Notes: generated by a model not told the origin, from the letters alone. DNA of 64,000 bases from DASSUW01 sp963830725 (GCA_963830725.1 CAWHNO010000013.1:1-64000); one strand, 5' to 3'. Shown: positions 26,166 through 34,878, counted from the first letter of the stretch. Numbers and translations are program-made.

Positions 26166-26807
26166 GTGCGGCTCCGTCGTCGGCCAGATCCTCTCCTGCT
26201 GGCCCTGTTCGACGAGGCCGGTCGAAACGCCCACGTCACGAGTGGCCTGCTGCGGGAGCTCCTTGGCGTGTTCCCCGAGCCGAGCGAGCTCGGCGTGCAG
26301 ATACGCGCGCGCGAGCACGAGGGCGACCGGATCGCCCACGAGATCCTGCGCCGGCTCGCGGAGCGAGGCCGGCGAGTGCACATGGACGTCACCGACGTCC
26401 ATGCCCTCACGATGGCGCTCGACGACGTGGTCGACCATGCCGAGGAGGCCGCCGACGAGCTCGGCCGCTACGGCGTGGAGGCTCCGCTGGAGGCGGCCGA
26501 GGCGCTCGCCGAGATCCTGCACGCGGCGACGGAGCAGGTCGAGTCGGCGCTGACGGGGTTCAGCAGCGGCTGGGAGATCTCGACCCCCCTCAGCGAGATC
26601 CACCGGCTCGAGAAGCGGGCCGACGTGCTCGTGCGCGACTCGGTGAGCTCGCTGTTCGCCGCGGGCATCGACCCGATGGTGGTGATCCGCTGGAAGGACA
26701 TCCTCGAGACGCTCGAGGCCGCCGTCGATGCCTGCGAGACCGTCGCCAACGTGCTCGAGGGCGCGAGCCTCAAGCGCGGCCGGAGGTTGATCCGGGACGA
26801 TCTCTGA
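26166..26807 (+). CDS. DUF47/PhoU-like protein (Pit accessory type)
   Basis: 213-residue all-helical protein with the PhoU-like architecture of two three-helix halves. Family landmarks: FDEAGRNAHVTSGLLRELL, REHEGDRIAHEILRRL (the ExxxD metal-binding stretch), DVTDVHALTMALDDVVDHAEE, then IHRLEKRADVLVRDSVSSLF and RWKDILETLEAAVDACETVANV at the end. DUF47 proteins usually accompany low-affinity phosphate transporters of the Pit family and influence phosphate uptake. No Pit gene is present in this window. GTG 26166 is the chosen start. Location between a PhoB-like regulator and a CHAD protein supports a phosphate-related function. Confidence 0.88.
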   Translation: MRLRRRPDPLLLALFDEAGRNAHVTSGLLRELLGVFPEPSELGVQIRAREHEGDRIAHEILRRLAERGRRVHMDVTDVHALTMALDDVVDHAEEAADELGRYGVEAPLEAAEALAEILHAATEQVESALTGFSSGWEISTPLSEIHRLEKRADVLVRDSVSSLFAAGIDPMVVIRWKDILETLEAAVDACETVANVLEGASLKRGRRLIRDDL

Positions 26808-26829
26808 CGCTCAGCGGAGGCACCGCCTG

Positions 26830-26979
26830 CGAGGCTCGTCCATGGGCTCCACATCCACAGCGAGCTCGGCGACGACGAGCAGCGGGTGGAGGGCATCGCC
26901 CCGGCCCCGATGGCCACACCATGTACGTGGTGGACGAGGAAGGCAAGGTCGGCATGCGCTTTCTCCTCGTCGACTGACT
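26830..26979 (+). pseudogene. C-terminal remnant of a beta-propeller-like protein
   Basis: The plus strand, allowing one frame change near 26915, reads VHGLHIHSELGDDEQRVEGI followed by DGHTMYVVDEEGKVGMRF and a stop at 26977-26979. The EGI...DGHTMYVVDE pattern resembles the blades of SdiA-regulated/phytase-like propellers. About 45 residues survive in a 236-base gap between the DUF47 and CHAD genes. Identification is tentative. Confidence 0.35.
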
Positions 26980-27043
26980 TTCACATACGACGAGCTGCCG
27001 CACCCGGCCTGAGATCGGTCACGGGTGTCACACTCCCCGCCCG

Positions 27044-28564
27044 ATGTCACCTGGGGCGCTTGAACTCGTCTTGCCGGAGGAGCTCGACGCGCGAGCGGTC
27101 CTCGCCGCGTTGGCGGAGCGTCTGAGGCTCGAGGTCGGTCGCGCGACCAAGTCCGACCGCGTGCTGCTCGACACGTTCGACGCCCGTCTCCGCGAGGCCG
27201 GACTGCACGCGGAGTGGCCGGCCGGACGCGCGTTGCGCCGCCGGTTGACGCTGCGCGAGCCCGGGATGCCTCCACGGTCGGCGGACGTCGACGCCGGATC
27301 CGCGGTCACCCTGGCGGCCGTTCCGCCGGGGCCGGTGCGGGACCGGTTGTCGCCGGTGATCGAGGAGCGTGCGCTGCTGCCAGTCGCCCGCGTGCGCAGC
27401 CGCGTGCTGCGGGCGGCGGTACTGAACGGCGACGACAAGACCGTCGTGCGGCTCGCGGTCGAGCATCCCGTCGTCGACGGCCACGAGCTCCCCGGGCGCC
27501 TGCTGGTGGAGCCCGTGCGCGGCTACGAGCGCGACTTCGAGCGCGTCGTCGGCCGGTTGCGGGACGGCCTCGGTCTCGCGCCCGCCGACGTGCCGCTGTT
27601 CGACGCGGCCGTCACCGCTGCGGGCGGGCGGCCGGAGGGCGTGCAGTCCAAGCCCGTGTTCGAGCTGGCGCGCGGGACGCGCTCGGACGTGGCGGCAGGG
27701 GTCGTGCTGCTGCAGCTGGCGGACATCGCCGACGCGAACGTCCAGGGCGTGCTCGACGATGTCGACACGGAGTTCCTCCACGATCTGCGGGTCTCGGTCC
27801 GGCGCGCGCGCTCGGTGCTGCGCGAGCTCGCGGGCGTGCACCCCCCGGCGCCGCGCGCGCGGCTGCGGACGGAGCTCAAGTGGGTGCAGACGGTCACGGG
27901 GCCGCTGCGCGATCTCGACGTGCAGCTGCTCGAGTGGGACGACGTGGCCGGCGAGCGCGCGGACGAGCTGACGCCGCTGCGAGCGCTGCTCGAGCAGCGC
28001 CGGGCCCGCGAGCTCGCGCGGGTACGCCGTGCTCTGCGCAGCCGCCGCTTCGCCGCCGCGCTGGAGGCGTGGCGGGCCCTGGCCTCATCGCCGTCCGAGG
28101 AGCCGCGCGCGGCGCTCCCGATCGAGGCTGTGGCCGCCAGGCGGATCCGCAAGGTGTACCGGCGGATGGTGCGCGACGGGGACCGGATCGACGACGCGAG
28201 CCCGGACGAGGACCTGCACGAGCTGCGCAAGCGCGGCAAGGAGCTGCGGTACCTGCTCGAGCTGTTCGGCTCGCTGTTCCCGAGCGACGTGGTCAAGCCG
28301 CTCGTGCGCGCGCTCAAGGACCTCCAGGACGTGCTCGGGCGCTTCCAGGACCGCAGCGTGCAGACGGAGATGCTGCGTGCGAACGCGGACGAGCTCGCCG
28401 CGCTCAGCGGCGGGCCCGGCGCCGTCCTCGCCGCCGGTCTGGTCATCTCCGCGCTGGAGGCCGACAAGCGCGACGCGCGAGAACACTTCGCCGAGCGCTT
28501 TGCGGCCTTCTCGTCGCGCGAGCAGCGCAAGCTCGTGCGCGGAACGTTCGCGAGGGTCCGCTGA
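27044..28564 (+). CDS. CHAD-domain protein with degenerate CYTH-like N-terminus
   Basis: 506 residues. The C-terminal part (about 235-500) is a CHAD domain: two four-helix bundles rich in conserved basic residues and His, visible as FLHDLRVSVRRARSVLREL (about 247), ELKWVQTVTGPLRDLDVQL (about 278), DLHELRKRGKELRYLLELF (about 390) and DLQDVLGRFQDRSVQTEML. CHAD domains bind polyphosphate and locate to polyphosphate granules. Residues 1-200 contain strands reminiscent of a CYTH triphosphate tunnel (FDARLREAGLHAEWPAGRAL, VVRLAVEHPVV) but catalytic ExExK is not recognisable. ATG 27044. The stop overlaps the ParA-type gene by 4 bases. Confidence 0.88.
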   Translation: MSPGALELVLPEELDARAVLAALAERLRLEVGRATKSDRVLLDTFDARLREAGLHAEWPAGRALRRRLTLREPGMPPRSADVDAGSAVTLAAVPPGPVRDRLSPVIEERALLPVARVRSRVLRAAVLNGDDKTVVRLAVEHPVVDGHELPGRLLVEPVRGYERDFERVVGRLRDGLGLAPADVPLFDAAVTAAGGRPEGVQSKPVFELARGTRSDVAAGVVLLQLADIADANVQGVLDDVDTEFLHDLRVSVRRARSVLRELAGVHPPAPRARLRTELKWVQTVTGPLRDLDVQLLEWDDVAGERADELTPLRALLEQRRARELARVRRALRSRRFAAALEAWRALASSPSEEPRAALPIEAVAARRIRKVYRRMVRDGDRIDDASPDEDLHELRKRGKELRYLLELFGSLFPSDVVKPLVRALKDLQDVLGRFQDRSVQTEMLRANADELAALSGGPGAVLAAGLVISALEADKRDAREHFAERFAAFSSREQRKLVRGTFARVR

Positions 28565-29301
28565 AGGTCCTCGCCACCTACTCGATCAAGGGCGGCGTCG
28601 GCAAGACGTCCGCCGCGGTCAACCTCGCGGCGCTGGCCGCGCGGGAGGGTCGCCGCACGCTTATCTGGGACCTCGACCCGCAGGGGGCCGCCTCGTTCCT
28701 GTTCCGCATCCGGCCCAAGGTCAAGGGCGGCGGGAGCAAGCTGGTCCGCGGTCGCCGCGATCCGCTGAGCGTCGTCAAGGGCACGGACATCGAGGGGCTC
28801 GACCTGCTGCCCGCCGACTTCTCCTATCGGCACCTGGACATCACGCTCGACCAGAGCAAGAAGCCGCTGAGAGGCGTCGCCCGCGTGCTCGACACGCTCG
28901 CGGAGCACTACGACGTCGCGGTCCTCGACTGCGCGCCGTCGATCTCGCTCGTGTCCGAGAACGTGTTCACGGCCGCCGACCTGCTGCTCGTTCCTCTCGT
29001 GCCCTCCACGTTGTCGGTGCGCACGTTCGAGCAGCTGCAGACGTTCCTCGCGGACGGCTCGCAGCCGGCGCCCGGCGTCGTGGCGTTCCTGTCGATGGTC
29101 GACCGCCGGCGGCGGCTGCATCGCGAGCTGGCGGAGTCGCTCCCGGAGACGCTTCCCGGCGTCGCTCGCGCGGTGATCCCGGTGGCCAGCGCCATCGAGC
29201 TGATGGGCGTCGCGCGGGTGCCGCTGGTCGTCAACCATCCGCGCAGCCCGGCCGGACGTGCGTACGCCGAGCTGTGGGCGGAGGTCGTCGCGGGGGTCTA
29301 G
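28561..29301 (+). CDS. ParA/MinD-family ATPase, apparently CTG-initiated
   Basis: 246-residue deviant Walker ATPase without N-terminal HTH, as in Soj/McdA-type positioning ATPases. Walker A with signature Lys is SIKGGVGKTSAAVNLA (Lys10, Lys15), Walker A' is WDLDPQGAASFLF (about 36) and Walker B is VAVLDCAPSISLVSENVF followed by the switch region. Family alignments start at (M)KVLATYSIKGG; the only codon at that place is CTG (28561), which overlaps the CHAD stop as CTGA. No ATG, GTG or TTG lies near. Either CTG is used or an A-to-C error hides an ATGA overlap. No ParB gene is nearby; the coupled CHAD protein may be the cargo adaptor (inference). Confidence 0.85.
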   Translation: MKVLATYSIKGGVGKTSAAVNLAALAAREGRRTLIWDLDPQGAASFLFRIRPKVKGGGSKLVRGRRDPLSVVKGTDIEGLDLLPADFSYRHLDITLDQSKKPLRGVARVLDTLAEHYDVAVLDCAPSISLVSENVFTAADLLLVPLVPSTLSVRTFEQLQTFLADGSQPAPGVVAFLSMVDRRRRLHRELAESLPETLPGVARAVIPVASAIELMGVARVPLVVNHPRSPAGRAYAELWAEVVAGV

Positions 29302-29307
29302 TAGATG

Positions 29308-29500
29308 TCACGAGTTGTCGACGACCTTCGGGTACGTCTCCGGGCTCAGCAGCTCGGGGTCGGGGCCGCCGCGCACGCCCTTGTCGAGCGCGTCGATTGC
29401 CGCGACCTCCTCGGCCTCCAGCGAGAAGTCGAAGACGTCGAAGTTTTCGGCGATGCGACGTACGCCATGAGCGGCCTGGGCACGACCACCGAGGATTACG
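29308..29500 (-). pseudogene. C-terminal fragment of an aldo/keto reductase
   Basis: In the 362-base gap before the DeoR gene, the minus strand encodes RRIAENFDVFDFSLEAEEV then AAIDALDKGVRGGPDPELLS and a stop at 29308-29310. This is the typical C-terminus of 2,5-diketogluconate-type aldo/keto reductases, which are normally about 275 residues. Only about 50-60 residues are recognisable and the upstream sequence does not continue the family, so it is a remnant. The rest of the gap holds nothing I can identify. Confidence 0.7.
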
Positions 29501-29663
29501 CGGAGTCCTGCAGGGGCGCACGCATCGGCACCGGGCTTGCGGTGCGCGGTGAGAAGGTCCGGTCCGCCGGGACGGCCGTCGACTCGTGGCTGCCCGCGTT
29601 CAAGCGGCGGCGCTCGATGTGATAGATCAGAGCCATGCCGCGGCCGTTCGCACGCGTTGGCGC

Positions 29664-30452
29664 ATGAGCAACACGAGAAGCTCCATGCTCCCGGACGAGC
29701 GGCGGCGCCAGATCGCCCAGCGCTTACGGCAGCACGGCAGCGTCTCGATTTCGAGCCTCGAGGCGGAGTTCAGCATCTCCCCGATGACGGCGCGCCGCGA
29801 CCTCGACGAGCTCGAGCGCCGCGGCATGGCGGCCCGGACCCATGGCGGCGCGGTACTGCCCGGACTGTCCAGCCACGAGGACTCGTTCCTCCAGCGGCTC
29901 GAAGTGGCGGTCGAGGCGAAGGAGCGCCTGGCCGAGGCATCGCTGAAGCTCATCGAGCCGGGCGAGGCCGTGTTCGTCGACAGCTCGACTACGGCATACA
30001 TCACGGCGCGGCGCATCGTGCGGGAGAACCTCCGCTGCACGCTGCTCACGAACTCCGTGCCGATCATGCAGCTCGTGTGCGAGCTCGACGCACCGCAGGT
30101 CGAGGTGATCGGCGCCGGCGGCACGCTGCGGAAGCTGACACGCTCGTTCGTCGGCCCCCAGGCCATCCGCACGATCGAAACGCACTTCGCCGACCACGTG
30201 CTGTGCTCCGTCCGCGGCCTGACCGACGAGGGCTTCCTTACAGATCCGGACCCGCTCGAGTCAGAGGTCAAGCGGGCGATGATCCGGCGTGCGCGTCAGG
30301 CGGTGGTGCTGGTCGACGGCTCCAAGTTCGACCGCCCTGCACTGACGCAGATCGCACACGTCGACGAGGTCGGCATGATCCTCGCCGCGGACGTCGACGA
30401 GTTGTCGCTCAGGCCGCTCGTGCGCGCCGGCATCGAAGTGCGGCGCGTCTGA
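29664..30452 (+). CDS. DeoR-family transcriptional regulator of the rhamnoside locus
   Basis: 262-residue sugar-responsive repressor. The N-terminal winged HTH is clear (LPDERRRQIAQRLRQHGSVS, then FSISPMTARRDLDELERRG), followed by the linker THGGAVL and the DeoR sensor domain (ISOCOT fold) with EPGEAVFVDSSTTAYITAR, LTNSVPIMQL and VVLVDGSKFDRPAL, the phosphosugar-binding region. ATG 29664 begins the family match; the frame is open from 29586. It sits directly upstream of the first rhamnosidase in the same direction. It most likely represses the two leader-linked promoters at 30551 and 34879, which is inference from position. Confidence 0.87.
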   Translation: MSNTRSSMLPDERRRQIAQRLRQHGSVSISSLEAEFSISPMTARRDLDELERRGMAARTHGGAVLPGLSSHEDSFLQRLEVAVEAKERLAEASLKLIEPGEAVFVDSSTTAYITARRIVRENLRCTLLTNSVPIMQLVCELDAPQVEVIGAGGTLRKLTRSFVGPQAIRTIETHFADHVLCSVRGLTDEGFLTDPDPLESEVKRAMIRRARQAVVLVDGSKFDRPALTQIAHVDEVGMILAADVDELSLRPLVRAGIEVRRV

Positions 30453-30550
30453 AAGTCGAGCCGAGCTCACGACAGAGTCATGTGCGATGTCTGCGTGACG
30501 AGGGCCAAAACGAACCGGAATCTCTCGTACAACGCCCAATAAGTCACTCC

Positions 30551-30636
30551 AACTAGGGTTTTTCCCCGGCGCGAAGGCCACTGCCGCTTGCCACCCTGTG
30601 CCCGTCAGGGATCGAGGCCCGCGAGGAGGAGAGAGC
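30551..30636 (+). promoter_or_regulatory. Conserved leader, copy 1 (upstream of GH78 rhamnosidase)
   Basis: The 25-mer at 30551-30575 (aactagggtttttccccggc then gcgaa) differs at only 3 positions from 34879-34903. Similarity continues through ttgcca, ctgtg and cccgtc to the gaggaggagag ribosome site before ATG 30637. About 85 bases are thus shared with copy 2 in front of the sugar-binding protein. It probably contains the promoter and the operator for the DeoR regulator. Confidence 0.7.
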
Positions 30637-33600
30637 ATGGCCTTTGGGGGAATGCGCCGTCTCGGTACGGCGACGCTCGTTGTGATGGCGTCGGCCGTCC
30701 TCTGGACGTCCACGGCGACGGCGGGCTCGTCGCTCTCTGTCAGCGGGCTGAAGACGAACGGCCTGTCGGAGCCGCTCGGGATCGGCGACGGCACCCCTGA
30801 CTTCAGCTGGAAGCTCGCCGGCGCCGGTCGGGCGGCCAAGCAGTCGGCCTACGAGATCCGCGTTGCCGCCTCGGAGAGCAGGCTTTCGTCCGGGCCGTAC
30901 CTTTGGCACTCCGGCAAGCTCGAGTCGTCCAAGCAGTCGGACGTCGTGCTGGGTGGACAGCCGCTCCCGTCGCGTCAGCCGGCCGCCTGGCAGGTGAGGG
31001 TGTGGGACGCGGCAGGTGAGGTCTCGGCCTGGAGCGCTCCCGCCAGCTTCGAGACCGGGCTCCTGCAGCAGTCCGACTGGGGCTCCGCCAAGTGGATCGA
31101 GCTGGCCGGGCGCAACAACACGCAGCCGCTGCCGATCTTCGCGCGCGCGTTCTCCGTGGGCGGCGCCAAGACGATCAAGAGCGCGCGCCTGTACATGAGC
31201 GGCCTCGGTCTCTTCGAGGCGCAGCTGAACGGGTCGAACCTGACCGACGAGGTGCTCGCGCCCGGTTACACGAACTACCAGCTTTCGGCTGAGTACCGCA
31301 CCTACGACGTGACCGGCAAGCTCCGCCGTGGGGCGAACACGCTCGGCGTCGAGCTCGGCAACGGAACGGCCAACAACATCAAGATGGCGAACGCGGCCGT
31401 GGGCCGGACGAACTCCTTCGCTTGGTGGAACAGCACCGCGGTCGGCAGCGGGACGCTCACTGCCCCGGCGGCGGCCGGTGCCACGAACGTCGGCGTCTCG
31501 AGCGTCGCGAGCTATTACCTCGGCGGCACGATCAACATCGACACCGGCGACGGCGGCGACCGGCTCGAGTCGCGCACGATCACCGCGATCGGAACGGCGC
31601 CGGCGAGCACGACGCTGGCCGTTCCGGCGGCGGCCGGCGATACGAACGTCAAGCTCAACAGCATCACCGGCATGGCCGTCGGCGGCAAGCTGAACATCGG
31701 CTCGGAGACGAAGACGATCACCGAGGTCGGCACGGCGGCGGTCAACACGACGCTGGCGGCCGCCACGATCGTCGGCGAGGCGCCGCCCCCGCCGCCGGCG
31801 CTGCAGGGCGCGAGCTGGCTCTGGAACGTCGAGGGCCACTCGAACAGCACCCCCGCGGGCACGATCTACGTGCGCAAGACGTTCACCGCGACCGACCCGG
31901 CGAGCATCGCGCGCGCGCAGCTGCGCATCAACGCCGATGACTCGCACGCCACCTATGTCAACGGCCAACAGGTGGCGCAGTCGGGGGGCGGCAACAACGC
32001 CTGGCAGACGTCACAGATCGTCGACGTCAAGCCGCGCCTCGTCGCCGGGACCAACGTGATCGCGGTCGCGGCCACCAACGCCGGCGGGGCCGGCGGCCTG
32101 ATCGGCGCGCTCGAGCTGGACGGCCAGCGGGTCGTGACCGACACGACGTGGAAGGCGCTCGCGGGCACGCCGGCGACGCCGCCGGCAGGCTGGAACACTG
32201 CCGCCTTCGACGACTCGTCATGGCCGGCGGCGTTCTCCGCGGGCCAGTACGGCATCGGCCCGTGGAACCAGAACATCCAGACGCCCGCGACGCCGAACCC
32301 CTCGGTCCTCAGGGTTGCGAGCGTGGCCGGCTTCCAGGTCGGTGATCGGATCACCGTGGACACGGGCGACAACCTGGAGACGCGGACTGTCACGGCCGTG
32401 GGCACCGCCGGGGCCAACGGGACGGGGATCACGGTCAACGCACCGCTGACGATCGTTCATGCCCAGGGAGCGCCGGTACGCGATCTCGACCGGCCGGGCA
32501 CCGGCGTGACGCTCGACTCGCCGCTCACCCAGGCGTATGCGGAGGGCGCCACGGTGTCCACGCCCGGCACCGGCATCACGTTCACGCCGGCGCTCGACTC
32601 GGCGCACGCCGCGGGCGCTCTGGTCACCGGCTCGGGCAACCCTCTGGCCGCGCTCGACCCGAGCGCGGGGGCGATGGTCACGCCGCGGCTGATCGGCCGG
32701 CTGGAGATCGCCTACGCCGACGGCTCGACCGAGACGGTGGTCACGAACCGCGACTGGCGCGCGGCGTTCGGCCCGATGGTCACCGACCACTGGTTCGGGG
32801 GGACCGACTATGACGCCCGGCGTGAGCAGGCCGCCTGGACAGAGCCCCGCGCGGACCTCTCGGCGTCGGCGTCGCGCCGCGACGGCACGGAGGTCGGCTG
32901 GCGCAGCGCCGGGATCGCGCCACCTCCCAACCTGACCACGAAGCTCGCGGCGCGCAACGCCGAGCCGGTGAAGATCCAGAGGACGTTCAAGCAGGTGAAG
33001 CTGACGAACCCGCAGCCCGGCGTCTGGGTCTTCGACTTCGGCCAGAACTTCGCCGGCTGGCCCGAGCTGCGCCTGCCGGACGGGATCCCCGCGGGCACGA
33101 TCGTGAAGATGCTGCCGGGGGAGACGCTCAACGCCAACGGGACCGTCAACCAGTCCTCGATCGGCGTCGGCGGCCGCGGCTCGGACATCTTCGCGACCTA
33201 CACGACGCTCGGCACAGCGGGCGGCGAGACGTGGCACCCGAAGTTCAACTACTTCGGGATGCAGTACCTGCAGGTGACCGGCCTGCCCGCCTCCTTCACG
33301 CCGCCCGCGGACATGATCCGCGGGCTCCAGCTGTTCGCGGACGTCCCGCGCGCCGGTGAGATCGAGACGTCCAACGAGCGGATCAACCGGCTCCACCGGA
33401 TGTCGTACTACTCGATCACGAGCAACACGATGTCGGTGTTCACCGACTGCCCGGGCCGCGAGAAGCTCCCCTACGGGGCCGACTACGTTCAGCCGATTGG
33501 GTCGCTGAGCGCGAACTTCGACTACGCGGCCTACCTGCGCAACATGGAGGTGCAGCTGGTCGAGGGCCAGTCGAAGGCCGGGCTCGACGCCGGCAATGTG

Positions 33601-34725
33601 GCGCTCAAGACGCCCGTCTACGACTGGGGCTACTCCGGCCAGTTCGGCGACGAGATCAACTGGGGTTCGTCGATCGTGCAGGTGCCGTACCTGCTGTACA
33701 CGCTCTACGGCGACACGCAGACCATGCGCGATCACTACGACGCGATGAAGACCTACATGGACTTCGTCGCGCGGCGCAAGGCAACCGACTTCATCGTCAC
33801 CGCGCTGCTCGCGGACTGGGTCGCGTCCGAGCAGACCTCGCAGCAGCTGCTCGGGACGTGGGGCTACTACCTGAGCGCCAAGTACATGTCGGAGATGGCG
33901 GCGTTGACCGGCCGCAACGCGGACGCCGCGGCGTACGCGGAGCTGGCGCAGAACATCAAGACCGCGTTCAACAACCGGTTCTTCAACACCACGCTCCACC
34001 GCTACACCGCAGCCGGCAACGGTGGCACGACCGGCGCGACCCAGGCGGCGCAGGCCGTCGCGATCGATGCGGGCCTGGTGCCCGAGGGCGAACGGCAGAA
34101 CGTGCTCAACGCACTGGTCGAGAACATCTACGCGTACCAGCCGTTCGGGGGCGGGCCGCACTTCAGCGCGGGGACCATCGGCCTCGCGCCCGTCGTGCGC
34201 TCGCTGCTCGAGGGCGGCCGCTCGGACGTGCTGTGGGATGTGATGCAGGAGGACACGCGGCCCAGCTACGGCTTCTTCATGCAGCCGACGACCGCGCATC
34301 CGGAGGGTCTCACGACCCACCCCGAGCGCTGGACGCTGGGCGACTCGCAGAACCACATGATCCTGCTGCAGATCGAGGAGTGGTTCCACACGGGCGTGGT
34401 CGGCATCAAGCAGGCGCCCGGCTCGGTCGCGTACCGGGAGCTCGTCATCAAGCCGACCCCGGTCGGCGACCTGACGGACGCCGAGGGCCATCACACGACG
34501 CCGCAGGGCACGGCGCGCAGCGAATGGCGCCGCGACGCCACCGGCATCACGCGGTTCGACGTGACGGTCCCGGCGAACACGAAGGCGACCGTCCACGTCC
34601 CTGCCACGAGCGCGTCGCAGACCTTCGTGGCGAAGGGCAGCGGCGATGCCCGCTACCTGCGCTACGAGGACGGCTACCAGGTGTACGACGTGGCGGCCGG
34701 CGACGTGACCTTCCAGCAGCGATAG
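30637..34725 (+). CDS. Secreted alpha-L-rhamnosidase (GH78) with repeat insertions
   Basis: 1362-residue exported glycosidase releasing terminal L-rhamnose. A Sec signal peptide spans about 1-30 (ATLVVMASAVLWTSTATAGS). Then come the GH78 N-terminal Ig-like domain (LKTNGLSEPLGIGDGTPDFSW), a beta-sandwich domain with inserted repeat modules (about 275-378 and 552-668) and a lectin-like or PA14-like insert (WLWNVEGHSNSTPAGTIYV, about 390-520), then the (alpha/alpha)6 catalytic barrel. Its acid motif is FTDCPGREKLPYGADY (about 937), the variant subgroup lacking the usual PQRDERLGW. The reading frame is intact. Promoter region: conserved leader copy 1; a hairpin follows the stop. Confidence 0.9.
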   Translation: MAFGGMRRLGTATLVVMASAVLWTSTATAGSSLSVSGLKTNGLSEPLGIGDGTPDFSWKLAGAGRAAKQSAYEIRVAASESRLSSGPYLWHSGKLESSKQSDVVLGGQPLPSRQPAAWQVRVWDAAGEVSAWSAPASFETGLLQQSDWGSAKWIELAGRNNTQPLPIFARAFSVGGAKTIKSARLYMSGLGLFEAQLNGSNLTDEVLAPGYTNYQLSAEYRTYDVTGKLRRGANTLGVELGNGTANNIKMANAAVGRTNSFAWWNSTAVGSGTLTAPAAAGATNVGVSSVASYYLGGTINIDTGDGGDRLESRTITAIGTAPASTTLAVPAAAGDTNVKLNSITGMAVGGKLNIGSETKTITEVGTAAVNTTLAAATIVGEAPPPPPALQGASWLWNVEGHSNSTPAGTIYVRKTFTATDPASIARAQLRINADDSHATYVNGQQVAQSGGGNNAWQTSQIVDVKPRLVAGTNVIAVAATNAGGAGGLIGALELDGQRVVTDTTWKALAGTPATPPAGWNTAAFDDSSWPAAFSAGQYGIGPWNQNIQTPATPNPSVLRVASVAGFQVGDRITVDTGDNLETRTVTAVGTAGANGTGITVNAPLTIVHAQGAPVRDLDRPGTGVTLDSPLTQAYAEGATVSTPGTGITFTPALDSAHAAGALVTGSGNPLAALDPSAGAMVTPRLIGRLEIAYADGSTETVVTNRDWRAAFGPMVTDHWFGGTDYDARREQAAWTEPRADLSASASRRDGTEVGWRSAGIAPPPNLTTKLAARNAEPVKIQRTFKQVKLTNPQPGVWVFDFGQNFAGWPELRLPDGIPAGTIVKMLPGETLNANGTVNQSSIGVGGRGSDIFATYTTLGTAGGETWHPKFNYFGMQYLQVTGLPASFTPPADMIRGLQLFADVPRAGEIETSNERINRLHRMSYYSITSNTMSVFTDCPGREKLPYGADYVQPIGSLSANFDYAAYLRNMEVQLVEGQSKAGLDAGNVALKTPVYDWGYSGQFGDEINWGSSIVQVPYLLYTLYGDTQTMRDHYDAMKTYMDFVARRKATDFIVTALLADWVASEQTSQQLLGTWGYYLSAKYMSEMAALTGRNADAAAYAELAQNIKTAFNNRFFNTTLHRYTAAGNGGTTGATQAAQAVAIDAGLVPEGERQNVLNALVENIYAYQPFGGGPHFSAGTIGLAPVVRSLLEGGRSDVLWDVMQEDTRPSYGFFMQPTTAHPEGLTTHPERWTLGDSQNHMILLQIEEWFHTGVVGIKQAPGSVAYRELVIKPTPVGDLTDAEGHHTTPQGTARSEWRRDATGITRFDVTVPANTKATVHVPATSASQTFVAKGSGDARYLRYEDGYQVYDVAAGDVTFQQR
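31459..31770 (+). repeat. Protein-level repeat modules in GH78, block 1
   Basis: Two tandem modules share the pattern AAGxTNVxxxSxxxxxxGGxxNI, then ExxTIT-IGTA and TTLAxxA. They repeat at about 55-residue spacing inside the beta-sandwich region. Related modules reappear in block 2 (32290-32640). Confidence 0.65.
32290..32640 (+). repeat. Protein-level repeat modules in GH78, block 2
   Basis: One full module (VLRVASVAGFQVGDRITVDT, then ETRTVTAVGTAG) is followed by three shortened copies of its tail: GTGITVNAPLTIVHAQGAPV, GTGVTLDSPLTQAYAEGATV and GTGITFTPALDSAHAAGALV. Likely formed by internal duplication. Confidence 0.7.
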
Positions 34726-34735
34726 AGCGGCAAAT

Positions 34736-34778
34736 GGCGCCGGCCGGGCGATCTCCCCATCCCGCCCCGGCCGGCGCC
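34736..34778 (+). terminator. Hairpin terminator after GH78 gene
   Basis: A perfect 13-base stem (ggcgccggccggg / cccggccggcgcc) with a 17-base loop lies 10 bases after the rhamnosidase stop, before the second conserved leader. Confidence 0.7.
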
Positions 34779-34878
34779 GCCGCTGAGGCACGATTCGCGG
34801 GCGAGAAATGGCAGAGCCCGTGCGAACCATGTTCGATGAGGCGTGCAAAACCCCGCAGTCGGTCGACAAACACACATC

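Noticed and set aside
27044..27650. Active CYTH triphosphatase
   Set aside because: The ExExK signature and most tunnel residues are not recognisable; only weak strand similarity remains.
31459..32640. CRISPR or DNA-level satellite repeat
   Set aside because: Repeat units are diverged at DNA level, in frame and within one secreted protein; no regular spacers.
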